In this document: positions 10,910 to 21,646 of the stretch, one piece after another
Position numbering within the stretch: the stretch's first letter is position 1
Layout of the letters: each line of letters starts with the position of its first letter
NCBI GenBank assembly: GCA_029706075.1
Contig: JAINUG010000518.1
Location: 57,501-121,500 of the forward strand
DNA length: 64,000 bases
Direction of reading: 5' to 3'
Source: Aldrovandia affinis
Lineage: Eukaryota; Chordata; Actinopteri; Notacanthiformes; Halosauridae
Notes under the pieces: model-generated
The model's database searches: none
Told to the model about the DNA's origin: nothing
Seen by the model: the letters and a program-made list of their open reading frames with translations, nothing else
Made by a program: the position numbers and the translations under genes

Positions 10910-11070
10910 TGTCGAGGAACTTCAACCCCCCGTTCAGGAGAGCCAGTGAGAACCAGCCCCCCTCTGGGGCCTCAGAGAACAGTGCAGCAGGACAGGGAAG
11001 GAGTGAGACAGTTTCGCTGCCCGAAACACAGGCCCAGCCACCAGCGTCCTCTGCATTGGGTAGCACACAG
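10910..11070 (+). CDS. prdm9: PRDM9 linker exon (left arm; mirror 31271-31431)
   Basis: The acceptor is CTTCTTCAG and the donor CAG|GTGAAG, with a length of 161 bases in both arms. In phase it reads VSRNFNPPFRRASEN, then LPETQAQPPASSALGSTQ. It is low-complexity and Ser/Pro/Gln-rich, as expected for the poorly conserved PRDM9 linker between KRAB and SSXRD. The right copy reads STNF at the start and is otherwise nearly identical. Confidence 0.75.
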
Positions 11071-11893
11071 GTGAAGTCAGCTGCACTAGAGCTCATTTAG
11101 CACAGGTAGTTAAAGTGTAAGTGTAGACACATTGGTGGAGAAACCGAGATGGCAGCTGTAACAGATTACCTGGTAGGGCCGTGGTTTGAGACTCCTACTT
11201 ATGGACACGTGTAACAACTGCGGTTTAAGAACGGTGTCCTCTTTCCTTGCCCGATGTGTTCTCATCTTTTAAAGTTCTGCTTCACCCAGTCAAACAAAGA
11301 AACAACATGGTAGCCACTTGCAGATCAGAAAGGTTAGTGTTGGAGGTGTCTGGGGAGCACATCCATCGAAAGGACTGGTCCTTGGTCAGTGAGGCACAGG
11401 CTGCACAGTCGGTGCAGGCTGGCTGGGAGTCCCAGAACTGACCCATGCTGCAGCAATGGGACACACCTACAGATGTGATTGGACATAAAAAAATATACAG
11501 AAGAAAGACATTTTCTATAAAACCATGAAATCACAGTTTCTATGTTACTTTGTCTGTACCTTTATACTTTCATGTAAAAGTAGAAATCCCCACAAACTGC
11601 AGTGTTAATTCTTCATACTAAAATACACTGTTAGAATGAGTGGAGATACAGCAGTCGGAATCCTTTGCTCTCCATGACAACGACACAGATGGGTTTGGAT
11701 GTGCTCATCATTGACGGCTCCTGATGGCCGTCTCAAGGTGATGGGTGATTCAACTATGTGTTGATTTAGTAGGCGTTCAGGCAGACTCCTGGTAGCTACT
11801 GAGGAGTGTGGTTGGCCGTGCTGTTATAGATCATGTGAATAAATCTCGTCAATTATATTTATTAATATATTCTGGGTTCCTGCTCTTTCGCAG
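11071..11893. other. PRDM9 intron without recognised elements (mirror 30444-31270)
   Basis: I see no repeat family or RNA gene. Short antisense ORFs at 11282-11464 are not preserved between the arms, because the right arm has indels that shift the frame, so I do not call them genes. Confidence 0.5.
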
Positions 11894-11993
11894 AGAGTGA
11901 AGAATGCTGGTGTTGGCAGTGTAGAAGAGGGAAAAACTTTCCTGGATTCTGCCACTGAGAAGCAGAGAGGAGGATTCCAACCACCAAACATGG
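11894..11993 (+). CDS. prdm9: PRDM9 linker exon 4 (left arm; mirror 30344-30443)
   Basis: The acceptor is TTTCGCAG and the donor ATGG|GTACAG. The length is 100 bases in both arms, entering in phase 0 and leaving in phase 1 as the next exon requires. The frame is open: RVKNAGVGSVEEGKTFLD, then SATEKQRGGFQPPNM. No domain is recognised. The call rests on splice sites and phase. Confidence 0.55.
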
Positions 11994-12437
11994 GTACAGG
12001 GGAGAGACTGCTGTATGCTAGGACTGTCGCTGTCCTGCTCCATATTCAGATAAAACATGTAGATTAATTCCAATAGTATTCTGATATGCATGTTACAGAT
12101 GTGCCAACATTGGGAAATTATTGGATTCTTTTTGCTACTTAAAAACCTCTTCAATATTGTCATTTCATTTCAAAATGAAATGTCATTTCCCTTTCTTTGC
12201 AAAGCATGAGAAATGCTAGGTCATGTGACCAAAATTTTATTCGGTGTAACTACGTTTGAACTGAAGCCTCATTTTATGCATAGTTTAAAGTGATGCCTGT
12301 GTGCTTTGACAAACCAGATTGTCTTTCCCATGATATAATTTATTTGTGCAAAGTGCAAAATATGACAAACATAATACCATCATAAACATAGCATCTTAGC
12401 AGAGAACAGGGTAGGCGACTAACAAATGTATATTGCA

Positions 12438-13241
12438 CAGTGGCGGGCCGTGCATTTCACACCTAGGCCTTCAGTAGTGCTCCATCTGAATCAATCCACC
12501 CTCAATAACTATTTTATGGCTATAAAAACCATCTTATTATGCAGAAATGCAGTATAAAGAGCTGTTGCATCGCAGATAGATAACTCGTGTAGCCAGAATA
12601 AATGCCTTTACTGAAGAAACAAACCGGGGTGCACAAGTCTCCTTGACACACATAAAAAAGCATCAATAATAACCTCATAAAATTGCAATATTATTTAGGA
12701 AAATAGCAACATTTTACTCACCAAAAATCCGTATTATTTGTACACAAAATCCATCCTTCTTTCTTTCCTCAAAAAGAGTTCAATTACTCTGTCGCACAGA
12801 TTATCGGTGCGTTTCAGTTCCATCAAGAAGTCCTTTTCTATCGCCATCAAGCTAATGCTGAAAGTCGAGCCTGCCCTGTCGTATTTCTGGCATAAGTTTT
12901 AATTCGCTTTAGGGCTGAAGATGTCCGCTCGCTAGCTCTGAAGCAACAGTTTGATCGACAATTATTTTATGCTACAGGGCCCGCAGAACTGATTGTGAAG
13001 GCCTCCAGGCAGATTTATTTGACCCTGGTAACAAATGATGGCTGAAATGTGATTGGTTAAATGCTTTAATATGAAAATACACGTCTGGAAGCAGCGCAAC
13101 CAGGGGAAAAGCTATGAAAGGAAGCGGACAGACCATTTGGAATTGGTATTCATGGACAAAATATAATTAACATCAGTCTGTGATTCAGATATTTTTTAGG
13201 CCAGCAGAGAAGGCCTTGCAGGCCCTGACGGCCCACCACTG
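12438..13241 (-). mobile_element. Non-autonomous hAT element with C-terminal transposase remnant, left arm
   Basis: Terminal repeats are CAGTGGCGGGCCGT at the left and ACGGCCCACCACTG at the right. They are flanked by a perfect 8-bp target duplication ATATTGCA (12430-12437 and 13242-13249). On the minus strand an in-frame remnant reads MAIEKDFLMELKRTDNLYDR, then ERRMDFVYK and a stop, the end of a ZMYM1-like hAT transposase; this is clearer in the right copy. It lies in a PRDM9 intron. Both arms have it at the same site, so it predates the duplication. Confidence 0.9.
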
Positions 13242-13393
13242 ATATTGCATTATTGGTCATTTGAGTGGCCATTTGGTTAGCTGTGTGTGTGTGAGTGTGT
13301 GAAGCAGGTTGAAACGCCTGCCTTGGTATTGTATGACTGGATGGTTTATGTGGGTGTGATCAGTTGTGTTGCTGTGGGACTGGATTGTTTCAG

Positions 13394-13499
13394 GATTACT
13401 GAGGAAAGAGCTGAACACCTATACTGGGGGACAACCTGCGCAGCAGACCTTCTGTGCGCTACACCGAGGAAGAGGAACCCAGAGATGAAGATTATCTCT
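13394..13499 (+). pseudogene. prdm9: PRDM9 SSXRD-like exon 5, left arm, 2-base deletion
   Basis: The exon opens GLLRKELNTYT and then loses frame, because ACTGGGGGAC stands where the right arm has ACTCGGGGGGAC. The downstream part (RYTEEEEPRDEDYL) is intact in the other frame, up to the donor CTCT|GTGAGT. It is 106 bases against 108 in the right arm. Confidence 0.85.
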
Positions 13500-13562
13500 G
13501 TGAGTCATGTGGAAGCAAAGGCAATGTTCATTTGACGAGGGAAAAGGATCGAGCTCTCTTTA

Positions 13563-14692
13563 GCCCCTTTCCCACATGCATCTTAACTCGTAAATATTCC
13601 AGTAATTTTCCTTGTTGGCATCATGTGGGAACAGAAACCGGAGTCGCTTTTCTTTGTAAGACGCTCGTTTACGTTTATGACATTCTTACGTATGAGGGTT
13701 TTACGTTGCCAGATAACGGTGTGTTCATAATATAATATATATAACAATATAATATAATAACTTATGTTAATGCACGAGCTAACTAGCTTGTTCAATGATC
13801 AAACCAAACATTTCAACTATTATTTTAACAATTTATATTGTGAGTTAATGAACTACCATTTCACATCCAACTAGCTACTGACGCTAGTTTATGGAGGCTA
13901 TTTTCCTAACATTTCACATCCATGTATCTGATAGCAATTAACTGTGATATAAAAATCAGATGACATTATGCAAATGTTGCTATCTGGCATCGGAGCAATT
14001 GTATTAACTAATGACATTGACAAATAATTGCCAAATAGTGAACATTAGCTAGCTAGCCGATTGATGGCTGGGTAGTATTTAACATTGCCAGTAGTTCTGT
14101 CTAGTTTTGTCTTCTATATGCATAGTTAGGAAATGTGTAACTTTTGTCAGTTGACTCTTGAAAGGTAATAAAATGTGTTTAATATATGGCCGTGGTGGGG
14201 GGGGGGGGGTTCATTGTAACTCCTAACGGTAGTTAGCAGCGTCTTTGTTTTAACTACTACAGACCATGAAATTAACCTTCTGCTCTGTCAGAGACACGAA
14301 TGAGGTATAATGAGACAGAAGGCCCAGATCATTAGCAAACTGAAAAGTCTGCGTAAAAACATTCTTCAAATAAATATATCCTGCGTTAACTAATCTGTCC
14401 CGAACGATCATGTGGTTCTCTGTGGCTCAGTTGGTAGAGCATGGCGTTGGCAACGCCTAGGTTGTGGGTTCAATCCCCACTGGGGTCACATATACTGAAA
14501 ATTTATACATTCACTACTGTAAGTCGCTTTGGATAAAAGCATCTGCTAAATGGCGTATATATATGTCACGTGGGAACAGACTCTACACTGATTTTTTCCA
14601 GATAGGAGACCTATATGAGAGCGATGAAAAACACTACCTTACCCAGATAATTGAACCCGGCAATGTTCCGGAATCCATGTGGGAAAGGGGGC
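13563..14692. mobile_element. DNA transposon with GCCCC(C)TTTCCCACATG inverted ends, left arm (mirror 27643-28767)
   Basis: The left end is GCCCCTTTCCCACATGCAT. The right end read in reverse is GCCCCCTTTCCCACATGGAT. Both are bordered by TA (13561-13562, 14693-14694), as expected for a Tc1/mariner-like or similar element. There is no transposase ORF. A SINE is nested inside. A G run at 14199-14209 is an internal homopolymer. The element occupies most of the intron between the SSXRD and PR/SET exons and predates the duplication. Confidence 0.65.
14411..14562 (+). repeat. HpaI-like tRNA SINE, full length, left arm (mirror 27770-27918)
   Basis: The A box is TGGCTCAGTTGG and the B-box region GGTTGTGGGTTCAATCCC. 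The 3' tail is GTAAGTCGCTTTGGATAAAA, then GCATCTGCTAAATGG, the tail shared with L2-clade LINEs, which presumably mobilise it. It is not a tRNA gene: the acceptor stem does not pair and the body continues into a LINE tail. Confidence 0.9.
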
Positions 14693-14774
14693 TAATGTCT
14701 GTGGGTGTGGATTTTTCTTCTTTCCTCTCTCTTTCTCTCTCTCTCTCTCTCTCCTCCCTCCTTCTCCCTCTCAG

Positions 14775-15043
14775 ACTGTGAGGAGTGCGACTCCTTCTTC
14801 CCTGATGAATGTGAGGTGCATGGCCCCCCCACCTTTATCTCAGACTCTCCTGCACCCCTGGGGGCCCCCAGCAGGGCTCGGCTCACCCTGCCCCTCAGTT
14901 TAGAGGTCAGAGTCTCTGGCATTCCCGGGGCAGGCCTGGGGGTGTTTAACCGGGACCAGAGGCGGCCCATGGGGGTGCACGGACCCTACGAGGGAGAGCT
15001 GACCGACGAATATGAGGCCATTGACAGCGGCTACTCCTGGATG
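14775..15043 (+). pseudogene. prdm9: PRDM9 first PR/SET exon, left arm (one codon deleted)
   Basis: The acceptor is CTCTCAG and the donor GGATG|GTGAGA. It reads YCEECDSFFPDECEVHGPP, then TFISDSPAPLGAP, LEVRVSGIPGAGLGVFN, GVHGPYEGELT and IDSGYSWM. Zinc-coordinating CEEC and the H of EVHGP are present. The expected HFGPYEG is HGPYEG because three bases are missing, removing a conserved Phe. The exon covers the PRDM9 zinc knuckle and the N-terminal half of the methyltransferase fold. Confidence 0.92.
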
Positions 15044-15063
15044 GTGAGATGGAGCCAAACGCT

Positions 15064-15067
15064 GATT

Positions 15068-15102
<35 letters not shown>

Positions 15103-15133
15103 TCATAGTGTAGAGGTGTGATACAGGTACAGA

Positions 15134-15175
<42 letters not shown>

Positions 15176-15195
15176 TGTGCATGTGTGTGTGTTCA
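15064..15195. repeat. (GT)n microsatellites after the PR/SET exon, left arm (mirror 27170-27262)
   Basis: Two GT tracts, about 15069-15101 and 15139-15195, are separated by unique sequence. The right arm shows CA tracts of different length. ORFs in this region (poly-His/Thr, Cys/Val) are artefacts. Confidence 0.95.
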
Positions 15196-15401
15196 TAGTG
15201 TCTACAGGCCATGAAAAGTGAGTATTTTAACTGGGCACATTGTTGGCCTGTCCAGTTCTCTGAACTCTTCCTTTAGTGTGCTCACTGCCCTGTGGATGAC
15301 AGTTGACAGCCAAACAAGAGCTCTAACTCATATCTTTCAACTTTATGAATTTCATTCATTTTTCCAGGGAAATGGTGTAATAATGAATCTGTATTGTACA
15401 G

Positions 15402-15703
15402 CAGTGGTCCCTAACTTTGGTCCTGGGGACCCACTGTGTGTACTGGTTTTTGTTGCAGCCAGTCTCTTTATCATGTGTTTGAAAACACGTGAAGTTCTAC
15501 CATTATTTTTTCCTTAAACTTATTTGAACACAATGCAGGTTTGGTTCGTTGTCGTTTGCTCTGTCATTGAACTCTTCATTTTACACAAACAGTTTAGTTT
15601 CAGTGACCAGGTGTCCACACTTTCAACAATTAGGACCCCACTGATTTCACCTTCCAGTTTATAATGTAATAATCTTTTAAGAAAAGGTAACCTCTTTCTA
15701 AAG
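15402..15703. repeat. hAT-like MITE start (CAGTGGTCCCTAACTTTGG), left arm (mirror about 26640-26950)
   Basis: The sequence CAGTGGTCCCTAACTTTGG, then TCCTGGGGACCCAC, is a well-known style of terminal repeat for fish hAT MITEs. I could not find its partner end, so the limits are approximate. It lies directly beside the larger hAT element that starts at 15704. Confidence 0.5.
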
Positions 15704-17800
15704 CAGGGGTGTCCAAACTTTCTCCACTGAGGGCCACATACAGAAAAATATACGAAAGGCTGGGCCACTATTAGAGTTAACATTAACAAAATCAGTCAAA
15801 TGTAGGTAAATTATGCCTGATAATTCAATATTCTTAAATAAAAAAGGAAACAGACAACATCACAACTTTTTATTAATGAATTTTAATATGTTTTGTTGCA
15901 AATGGATTAACGGCACATTCTCAAAATATCAGTCTCTGTTTCTTCTTAAACAGAGCCAAACCCCCCTTCACTGCCCTATATAAAGAGATAGGGGGCATGT
16001 TAATTTATGTGAATAAACTGTTGGTATTATTAACTTTTCAACTAAATTTTGTTTTAAAATCAACTTTTATTATAATTCTTCTATAATAGGGCTTCTTGGT
16101 GAATGAGGCAGTGCATTTTAACAGCGTCACCTCCACTCTCTCGCACCTTGGCGCACATCATTGAAGCCATTCCTTTGCGCTCTCCTGTCATAGCCGGAGC
16201 CCCATCCATTGTAATTCCACACAGCTTGTCCCATTGAAGTTTCATCTTGTCGATTGCATCTGACACAGCTTCAAAAATGTCTTTACCCGTTGTTGTGCTC
16301 TTTAGACTCCTGAGATCAAGCAGCTCCTTCGTTTTGCAAAAGTTTTCGTCAACTCCTCGCAGAAAAATTAACAGCTGCGCGGTGTCTGTGGTGTCTGTGC
16401 TCTCGTCACATGCAATCGAGTAAAAACCAAAAGCACAAGCTTTATGTGACACTTGGTGGTTTAAGTTAGCAGACAAGTCTTCGATTCGGCGCACAGCTGT
16501 GTTTCTGGACATGCTCACGTTGTTGATTTCTTGCATCTTTTCCGGGCACATTATTTCTGTGACTTTAGTGAGGCACTGTTTAATGAAGTCACCATCTGAA
16601 AAAGGTTTCCCGTGTCTTGCTATAAGTTGAGCTACCTCATAGCTGGCTATGGTAGCATTCTCTTGTATTTTGTTAGCACGGAAAAAATACTCTTGTTGAG
16701 TTTGCAGGCTAGCTGCCATTTGTTTAGCTTTCTCTGCCCGCTCAGCACCGGTGTAGGACCTGTAGGTCTGATGTTTTGTTTCGTACTGCCTACGTATATT
16801 GTACTCTTTCAACACTGCAACAGTATCATTGCAAATCAAACAGACACACTTCCCCTTGACTTCTATAAAGAAATATTCATTTTCCCACCGTGTCTGATAT
16901 TTTCTGCACCCACTTTCTATCTTGCGTTTCTTTGATTCCGCCATTTTTGGTCATCTCTTGCAACCTTTTTATTGATTAATTTGGAGGGAGAGGCTGCTGT
17001 ATTAATGAGTCTTCAATGAATACGGGTGGCTCCACTAGTGGTGAAACTAAGAATTACAACTCAGTCAAGTGCAAGTTTCATTTACATTTTACATTTTGGC
17101 ATTTGGCAGACGCTCTTATCCAGAGCGACTTACAAGGTGTGGCGAATGTTCATGGTAGTTTAAAAAATATATATACAGGACAGTCTTTATGAGATTATGA
17201 AAATGCAATTTGTCCCAAATATCACCTATTATGAATATATGAGTTATTAGATACAAGTTATGAATTAATCATTAATTAATTATTTACGCGACAAACATGA
17301 ACGTCAGCAATGTCAACGTTTTTTTCTGGGACATTGCAGAGCGGGGTGTAGAGGGGATTTTGAATTTAACTCTTATTATATGTCCATTGTACAGTAACAA
17401 AAAGCATTTTTATTAAAATACCTTGTCCACGCATAATCCTTCATCGTTGATTTTAAATAACCATCGAGGGAGGACACACTATTAATCTCAACCTCGCTTG
17501 CCCAGGGCTCATTCACGGTCATTAAAATACACAGATTTATCACAGTTAATGTGATCTTCGCCCATACTAAACGGAGGAGTGAGTAGAGATCAGAGCCGTG
17601 AATTGTCTGGAATGGAACGTTACCCTCCTCTTGTAGATGCGACTGTCTGCTGCCCTCAGGTGGTGGAGATGTGAATAGCAACCAAGGTTCGGGATCCGCA
17701 TGTTATGAGCTTGCAAGGACATGCATGCGTTTGAGTAATACACAAAACATTTGTAGAGCTTTATTTTTTCAAGTTTTATTACAATATTAATCTGAGGGTG
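15704..17800 (-). mobile_element. hAT (Charlie-like) element with transposase ORF, left arm
   Basis: The end CAGGGGTGTCCAAACTTTC, then TGAGGGCCACATA, is typical of this hAT group. The minus-strand ORF 16081-16944 (287 codons) begins MAESKKRKIESGCRKYQTRW. It has a zinc finger (CVCLICND, then ETKH), then MSRNTAVRRIEDLSANL, GFYSIACDESTDTTDTAQL, CGITMDGAPAMTG and MHCLIHQEALL. These are GTF2IRD2/ZBED5/EPM2AIP1-style transposase motifs with two catalytic Asp (CDES, MDGAP). It stops early, missing the C-terminal third of the family. An L2 3'-tail fragment (17080-17140) is nested upstream of the ORF. Confidence 0.75.
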
Positions 17801-17854
17801 CAAAATATTAATCTGAGGGTGCAATGCACCCTTTTGCACCCTCGTAGAAGCGGG

Positions 17855-17963
17855 CCTGTGCTTAGGTTGTGGGTTCGATTCCCATTGGGGCCACATATAA
17901 TGAAAACTGTATCCATTCACTACTCTAAGTCACTTTGGATAAAAGCATCTGCTAAATGGCATA
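17855..17963 (+). repeat. 5'-truncated HpaI-like SINE, left arm (mirror 25455-25565)
   Basis: It starts at the B-box region (GGTTGTGGGTTCGATTCCC) and ends with CACTTTGGATAAAAGCATCT, then GCTAAATGG. It follows a GCACCCT-rich motif that may be the terminus of another element. Confidence 0.85.
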
Positions 17964-18175
17964 TGTATTATTATATCATATTACTCTAAGCCACCCTCCT
18001 CCCTACACCCTACCTTCCACACAGACTATGCTCATTGCTTCTCTCTGCATCTCTCCTCCTGAGGTTCCTGCCCAATTTCAGGCATCGCTATTAGGACGTG
18101 TTCCCACCATAAACCAAATAACCCTTAATCTAATCCAAGCTTCTTAAACTAAGCTCTAAAATCTCCTGCTCTCCT

Positions 18176-18556
18176 TTTTCCTTGTCCTGCTAGAATCCCC
18201 CCCTCTCTCCCCCCTCTTCCCTCTCTCTCCCTCTTCCCCTCCTCTCCCCCTCCTCTTCCCCTCTCTCTCCCTCCCTCTTCCCCTCTCTCTCCTCTTCCCC
18301 TCCTCTTCCCCTCTCTCTTCCTCTTCCCTCCTCTCCCCCTCCTCTTCCCCTCTCTCTTCCTCTTCCCCTCCTCTCCCCCTCCTCTTCCCTCTCTCTCCCT
18401 CTTCCCCTCCTCTCCCCCTCCTCTTCCCCTCTCTCTTCCTCTCCCCCTCCTCTCCCCCTCCTCTTCCCTCTCTCTTCCTCTCCCCCTCCTCTCCCCCTCC
18501 TCTTCCCCTCTCTCTCCCTCTACCCCTCCTCTTCACCTTCTCTTCCCCTCTGCTAA
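18176..18556. repeat. Polypyrimidine/polypurine tract, left arm (mirror 25100-25226, shorter)
   Basis: About 380 bases are almost pure C/T on the plus strand, with CTCTCCCCCTCCTCTTCCCC-type units. The right-arm tract is G/A and about one third as long. ORFs across it (Arg/Glu/Gly strings) are artefacts. Confidence 0.95.
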
Positions 18557-18854
18557 AACCTTGGGGTTTTCCCTAAAGAGCACTTTAGGGAAATGGAGAG
18601 GGTCTGCAGCCCAGGCTGGCCAGCAAGCTGCGCACACTAATTAGAGGCCTCGTGGTATTGTGTCATAATAAAACTGCAGCATCCAGTCGAGGAGAGGGGC
18701 AGATGGCACCGGGGAGACAGCCCAGCAAGCAGACGCTGCACAATTTCAACCTTCACGGCGGCCATGTTGTGTCCACGGCCCAAACCCGGAGAACCGGGCA
18801 ACATCGAGACGGGTAACATCTCTGATAAACGATGGCTGACAGCCTGGTTATCAG
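18557..18854. other. Unique GC-richer stretch between two polypurine tracts (mirror 24660-24960)
   Basis: No exon or repeat is recognised. It is well conserved between arms and not repetitive in appearance, so it may be host regulatory or gene-flanking sequence. It includes GGCGGCCATGTTGTG at about 18759-18773. Confidence 0.4.
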
Positions 18855-19116
18855 GGAGAGAGAGAGAGAGAGAAAGGGAGAGGGAGAGAGACAGAGAGAG
18901 GGAGAGAGACACACAGAGACAGAGAGGGAGGGAGAGAGAGGGAGAGGGAGAGAGAGAGAGGAAGAGAGAGAGACAGACAGACAGAGGGAGAGAGAGAGAG
19001 AGAGGGAGAGAGAGAGACAGAGAGAGAGAGTGAGGGAGAGGGAGAGAGAGAGAGACACAGAGAGAGAGAGAGGGGGAGACAGAGGGAGAGCGAGAGAGAG
19101 AGAGCGAGAGGGAGAC

Positions 19117-19151
<35 letters not shown>

Positions 19152-19243
19152 GGGAGAGAGAGAGAGAGAGGAGAGACAGACAGACAGACAGAGGGAGAGA
19201 GAGAGAGACAGACAGACAGAGGGGGGGAGAGAGAGAGGGAGGT
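18855..19243. repeat. (GA)n-rich tract with GACA variants, left arm (mirror 24237-24651)
   Basis: Nearly pure purine on the plus strand, with repeating GAGA, GGGAGA and GACAGACA blocks. The mirror is CT-rich and about 415 bases. Translated Glu/Arg and Ser/Leu strings are not genes. Confidence 0.95.
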
Positions 19244-19829
19244 CTGTTTTAAGGTTGGTTGAACTCTGAGAGTTTAAACAGTCTCCCGCAGTGGGCCTTC
19301 ACGCAGAAATGGCAGGGTGGATATCGCCGCTCCGGGGGCGGAGAACGAGCCTCGGAGAACTCGGTGCCCTCAGTAAATACATCATATTGTTAATAAAGCG
19401 GAGGTTGTATAAAAAATATAAAAACACCAGCAATCAGTAATTGTATTTGATATCCACCCACACTGTGCCAAAAAAAACTTTGTATTTTAATTCAATAATT
19501 ATATTGGATTAAGAAGAATCACCCGACATCGGCTGATGGCAGTGGCCCCAACGTCATTTTGTCTGGTGACTTCAGAACCGACAGGCCTCACTGGACCAAC
19601 ATGGAGTTTAAACTCCCACAAAGGCAGCCAGCTTAATCCAACGTTGGGCCCAGCCAATGGAAAACAGGCCTTTGCTAAGCACCAGGGCGGTACACTGGGC
19701 AGAAGAGCTCTGCTGATTGGCACAGTGGCAGAAAGGGAGGCATAGAACAGGGGCATAAGGTTCTACTGCCCCACAATCACATCACACCAGAGAACCCCAT
19801 ACACTCTGTGCACAGTATATATATGCCAT
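19244..19829. other. Stretch without recognised gene (mirror 23650-24236)
   Basis: The sequence is GC-average and conserved in both arms, with no splice-bounded exon that I can justify. Matching 85-codon ORFs at 19499-19756 (-) and 23719-23976 (+) are kept, differing by one residue that I can see, but they have no recognisable domain. Confidence 0.4.
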
Positions 19830-19833
19830 TTAA

Positions 19834-21642
19834 CCCTCTGAGGTCCGTGCTAAGCTTAGAGGAGGTTTTTGATTTTGGCATGGTCTGATATTTATCTCAA
19901 TTTCATCAACTTAACACACACTTACTCCAAAGTGTTTGATATTTTTATTTGAAGGACAATCACAGCTACATTTATATGCCATCAATAGTGTGGTCAGTAT
20001 CATATGCAGCTTGTAAATAGATCTACAAACACACAAGTTATAAAAGTAAATTTTTCTGCCGTCACAAAAGTTGTGAAAGCACACACTAAACTATAGTGAC
20101 GAATTGTTTTGCCAATATGCGTTTGTTCATCAAGGTCTTGTTTATGTAAGGGTGTGAAAATAGTTTAGCACATCTGAGATCTAAATAGCTAAAAACCTGT
20201 TTTTATCAGAACTGGTCACATTTATTTCAGGCTGTGGGAGGGCTATATGCTAATTTCAAGAATATTCATGATCCACACCTGAGGCTTGTCCACACCTGTA
20301 AAATCTGTCAGATGGGCCATCTCTCTCAAAGGCCGCCAGACAAAGAGAAAAGCCATCAGAGTAAGCAATAGTCAGTGAGCCATGCAGAAAGTTTTTTTCA
20401 TTTGGGAAGATTCATTGAAACAAACTATATACAAAACATTCAAATTAAAACATGGTGAGACAATTTGTTCTTTCACAGTCTTTGGTGCCACTTCTCAAAA
20501 CAGTTTATGGTCAACTGTAGACACAAGGGAGGCGTCACAAACCGCTGTTTCCGACATCTTGCAGAGTACACATTTATTGCAACCAACAGAAGCCAATTTG
20601 CCAACATCCAGAGTGTTTGGCAGTGGACACAGGCACATGATCAAAAGTAGCCCGTTTTCTGGGTTTAAGATATTTATCGTTAAACGTCTGTCGGAAAAAG
20701 CAAAATCCGTGTCTGCGAAGACACGGAAAGACAAACAAAACAAAACCAACGAACAGGAACAAACAAATCAAAGTAAACAGGTAAATCCACGTATCCAAAA
20801 ACGTGGTATAAACTAAACGCTGGGAATCTAAACAACAACAAGCACACGAACAAACAAGTTCTCGAGAGGCAAGAAACATTAATCACAATAGGTATTATCA
20901 AGCTAAGCTAGATAATGTCCAAGCGCCGAAACAGAATGCCAGCTGGTTAAATATCCTCCCGTTAATTATTCGCAGCAGTCGAATACTTTTCACAGTATTT
21001 GAAAATATGGTAAATAAAATAAATATCAGCATACACCGTCTGTTGCTGGCAGCTCATAACCGTAAACACAGACAAGATCCGATATAATGTCGGGACATTG
21101 TTTACGCTGCAATTTAACACACGGAATTCATATATTGAATATATATACGAGTATTTGATAACATGGCAGATCAAATATAGTTACTTACTCTTCGTCAGTT
21201 ATTGTCTTAATCGCTTTCCATCGATGCTCTCAAACACTGCAGCGCAGAAAATCTTTCCATCTTGAATAAAATTGTATGTCTGTATAAAATCTTGCTTCAA
21301 ATTGTCGGGACAGTTTGTGTTTGTTTACGCCGGCGTTTTCACACATGGCCCCACGCCCCTCCCCACACCTCCCCGAAACTCGCACCTAGTTACCATGTCA
21401 ATAGAAGGGGGACGGTACTAAAAGGTAAAAAACAGAGTAAAAAACAAGGTTTACTTTTGGTCTAATTAACCTAATTTAAAAAATCCCATTTGATTTGCCA
21501 GTGCTCAAATCGGAAAGTCGCGATTCTAAGGTTTCTGTCAATGTTTTTGTCGCGTGTGTATGATAAAATATCGCGAAGTTAGAAATAGTAATATACTTTT
21601 ATTGCTGCTGGGAGCGGCGCCGCTCCCGTCGACCTCAGGGGG
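19834..21642 (+). mobile_element. Non-autonomous piggyBac element, left arm only
   Basis: It begins CCCTCTGAGGTCCG and ends CGACCTCAGGGGG, reading inward as CCCCCTGAGGTCG. It is flanked by TTAA on both sides (19830-19833 and 21643-21646). These are piggyBac hallmarks: CCC termini and TTAA targets. The right arm carries one TTAA at the matching spot, near 23643-23646. It has no piggyBac transposase. A 144-codon ORF at 20382-20816 has no family I recognise. Near the 3' end, GGAGCGGCGCCGCTCC forms a perfect hairpin. Confidence 0.92.
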
Positions 21643-21646
21643 TTAA

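Larger units (their letters stand above)
7361..15043 (+). pseudogene. prdm9: PRDM9-type gene, 5' half (KRAB, SSXRD, first PR/SET exon), left-arm copy
   Basis: Exons on the plus strand are 7361-7378 (start MSSSEE, donor GTAAGC), 8816-8925 (KRAB), 9940-10074, 10910-11070, 11894-11993, 13394-13499 (SSXRD-like) and 14775-15043 (first PR/SET exon). All have AG/GT borders, and their phases chain as 0, 1, 1, 0, 1, 0. Vertebrate PRDM9 is a histone H3 K4/K36 methyltransferase with a DNA-binding zinc-finger array that places meiotic recombination hotspots. This copy cannot make one. The KRAB exon is frameshifted, exon 5 lacks two bases, and exon 6 lacks the Phe codon of HFGPYEG. The second PR/SET exon and the zinc fingers are absent up to the palindrome centre. 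The PRDM9 assignment is strong. PRDM7/PRDM9-alpha subtype is inferred from the KRAB and SSXRD exons. Confidence 0.88.

Noticed and set aside
11282-11464. A Cys-rich antisense ORF in a PRDM9 intron
   Set aside because: Indels between the arms shift its frame, and it has no splice context or family match.
14411-14562. A functional tRNA gene
   Set aside because: It has pol III boxes but no paired acceptor stem, and it runs into the L2-type tail, so it is a SINE.
18156-19269. Long Arg/Glu/Gly or Ser/Leu ORFs on both strands (also 24215-24898 and 47213-48000)
   Set aside because: They are translations of purine/pyrimidine microsatellites, open in several frames at once with no domain.
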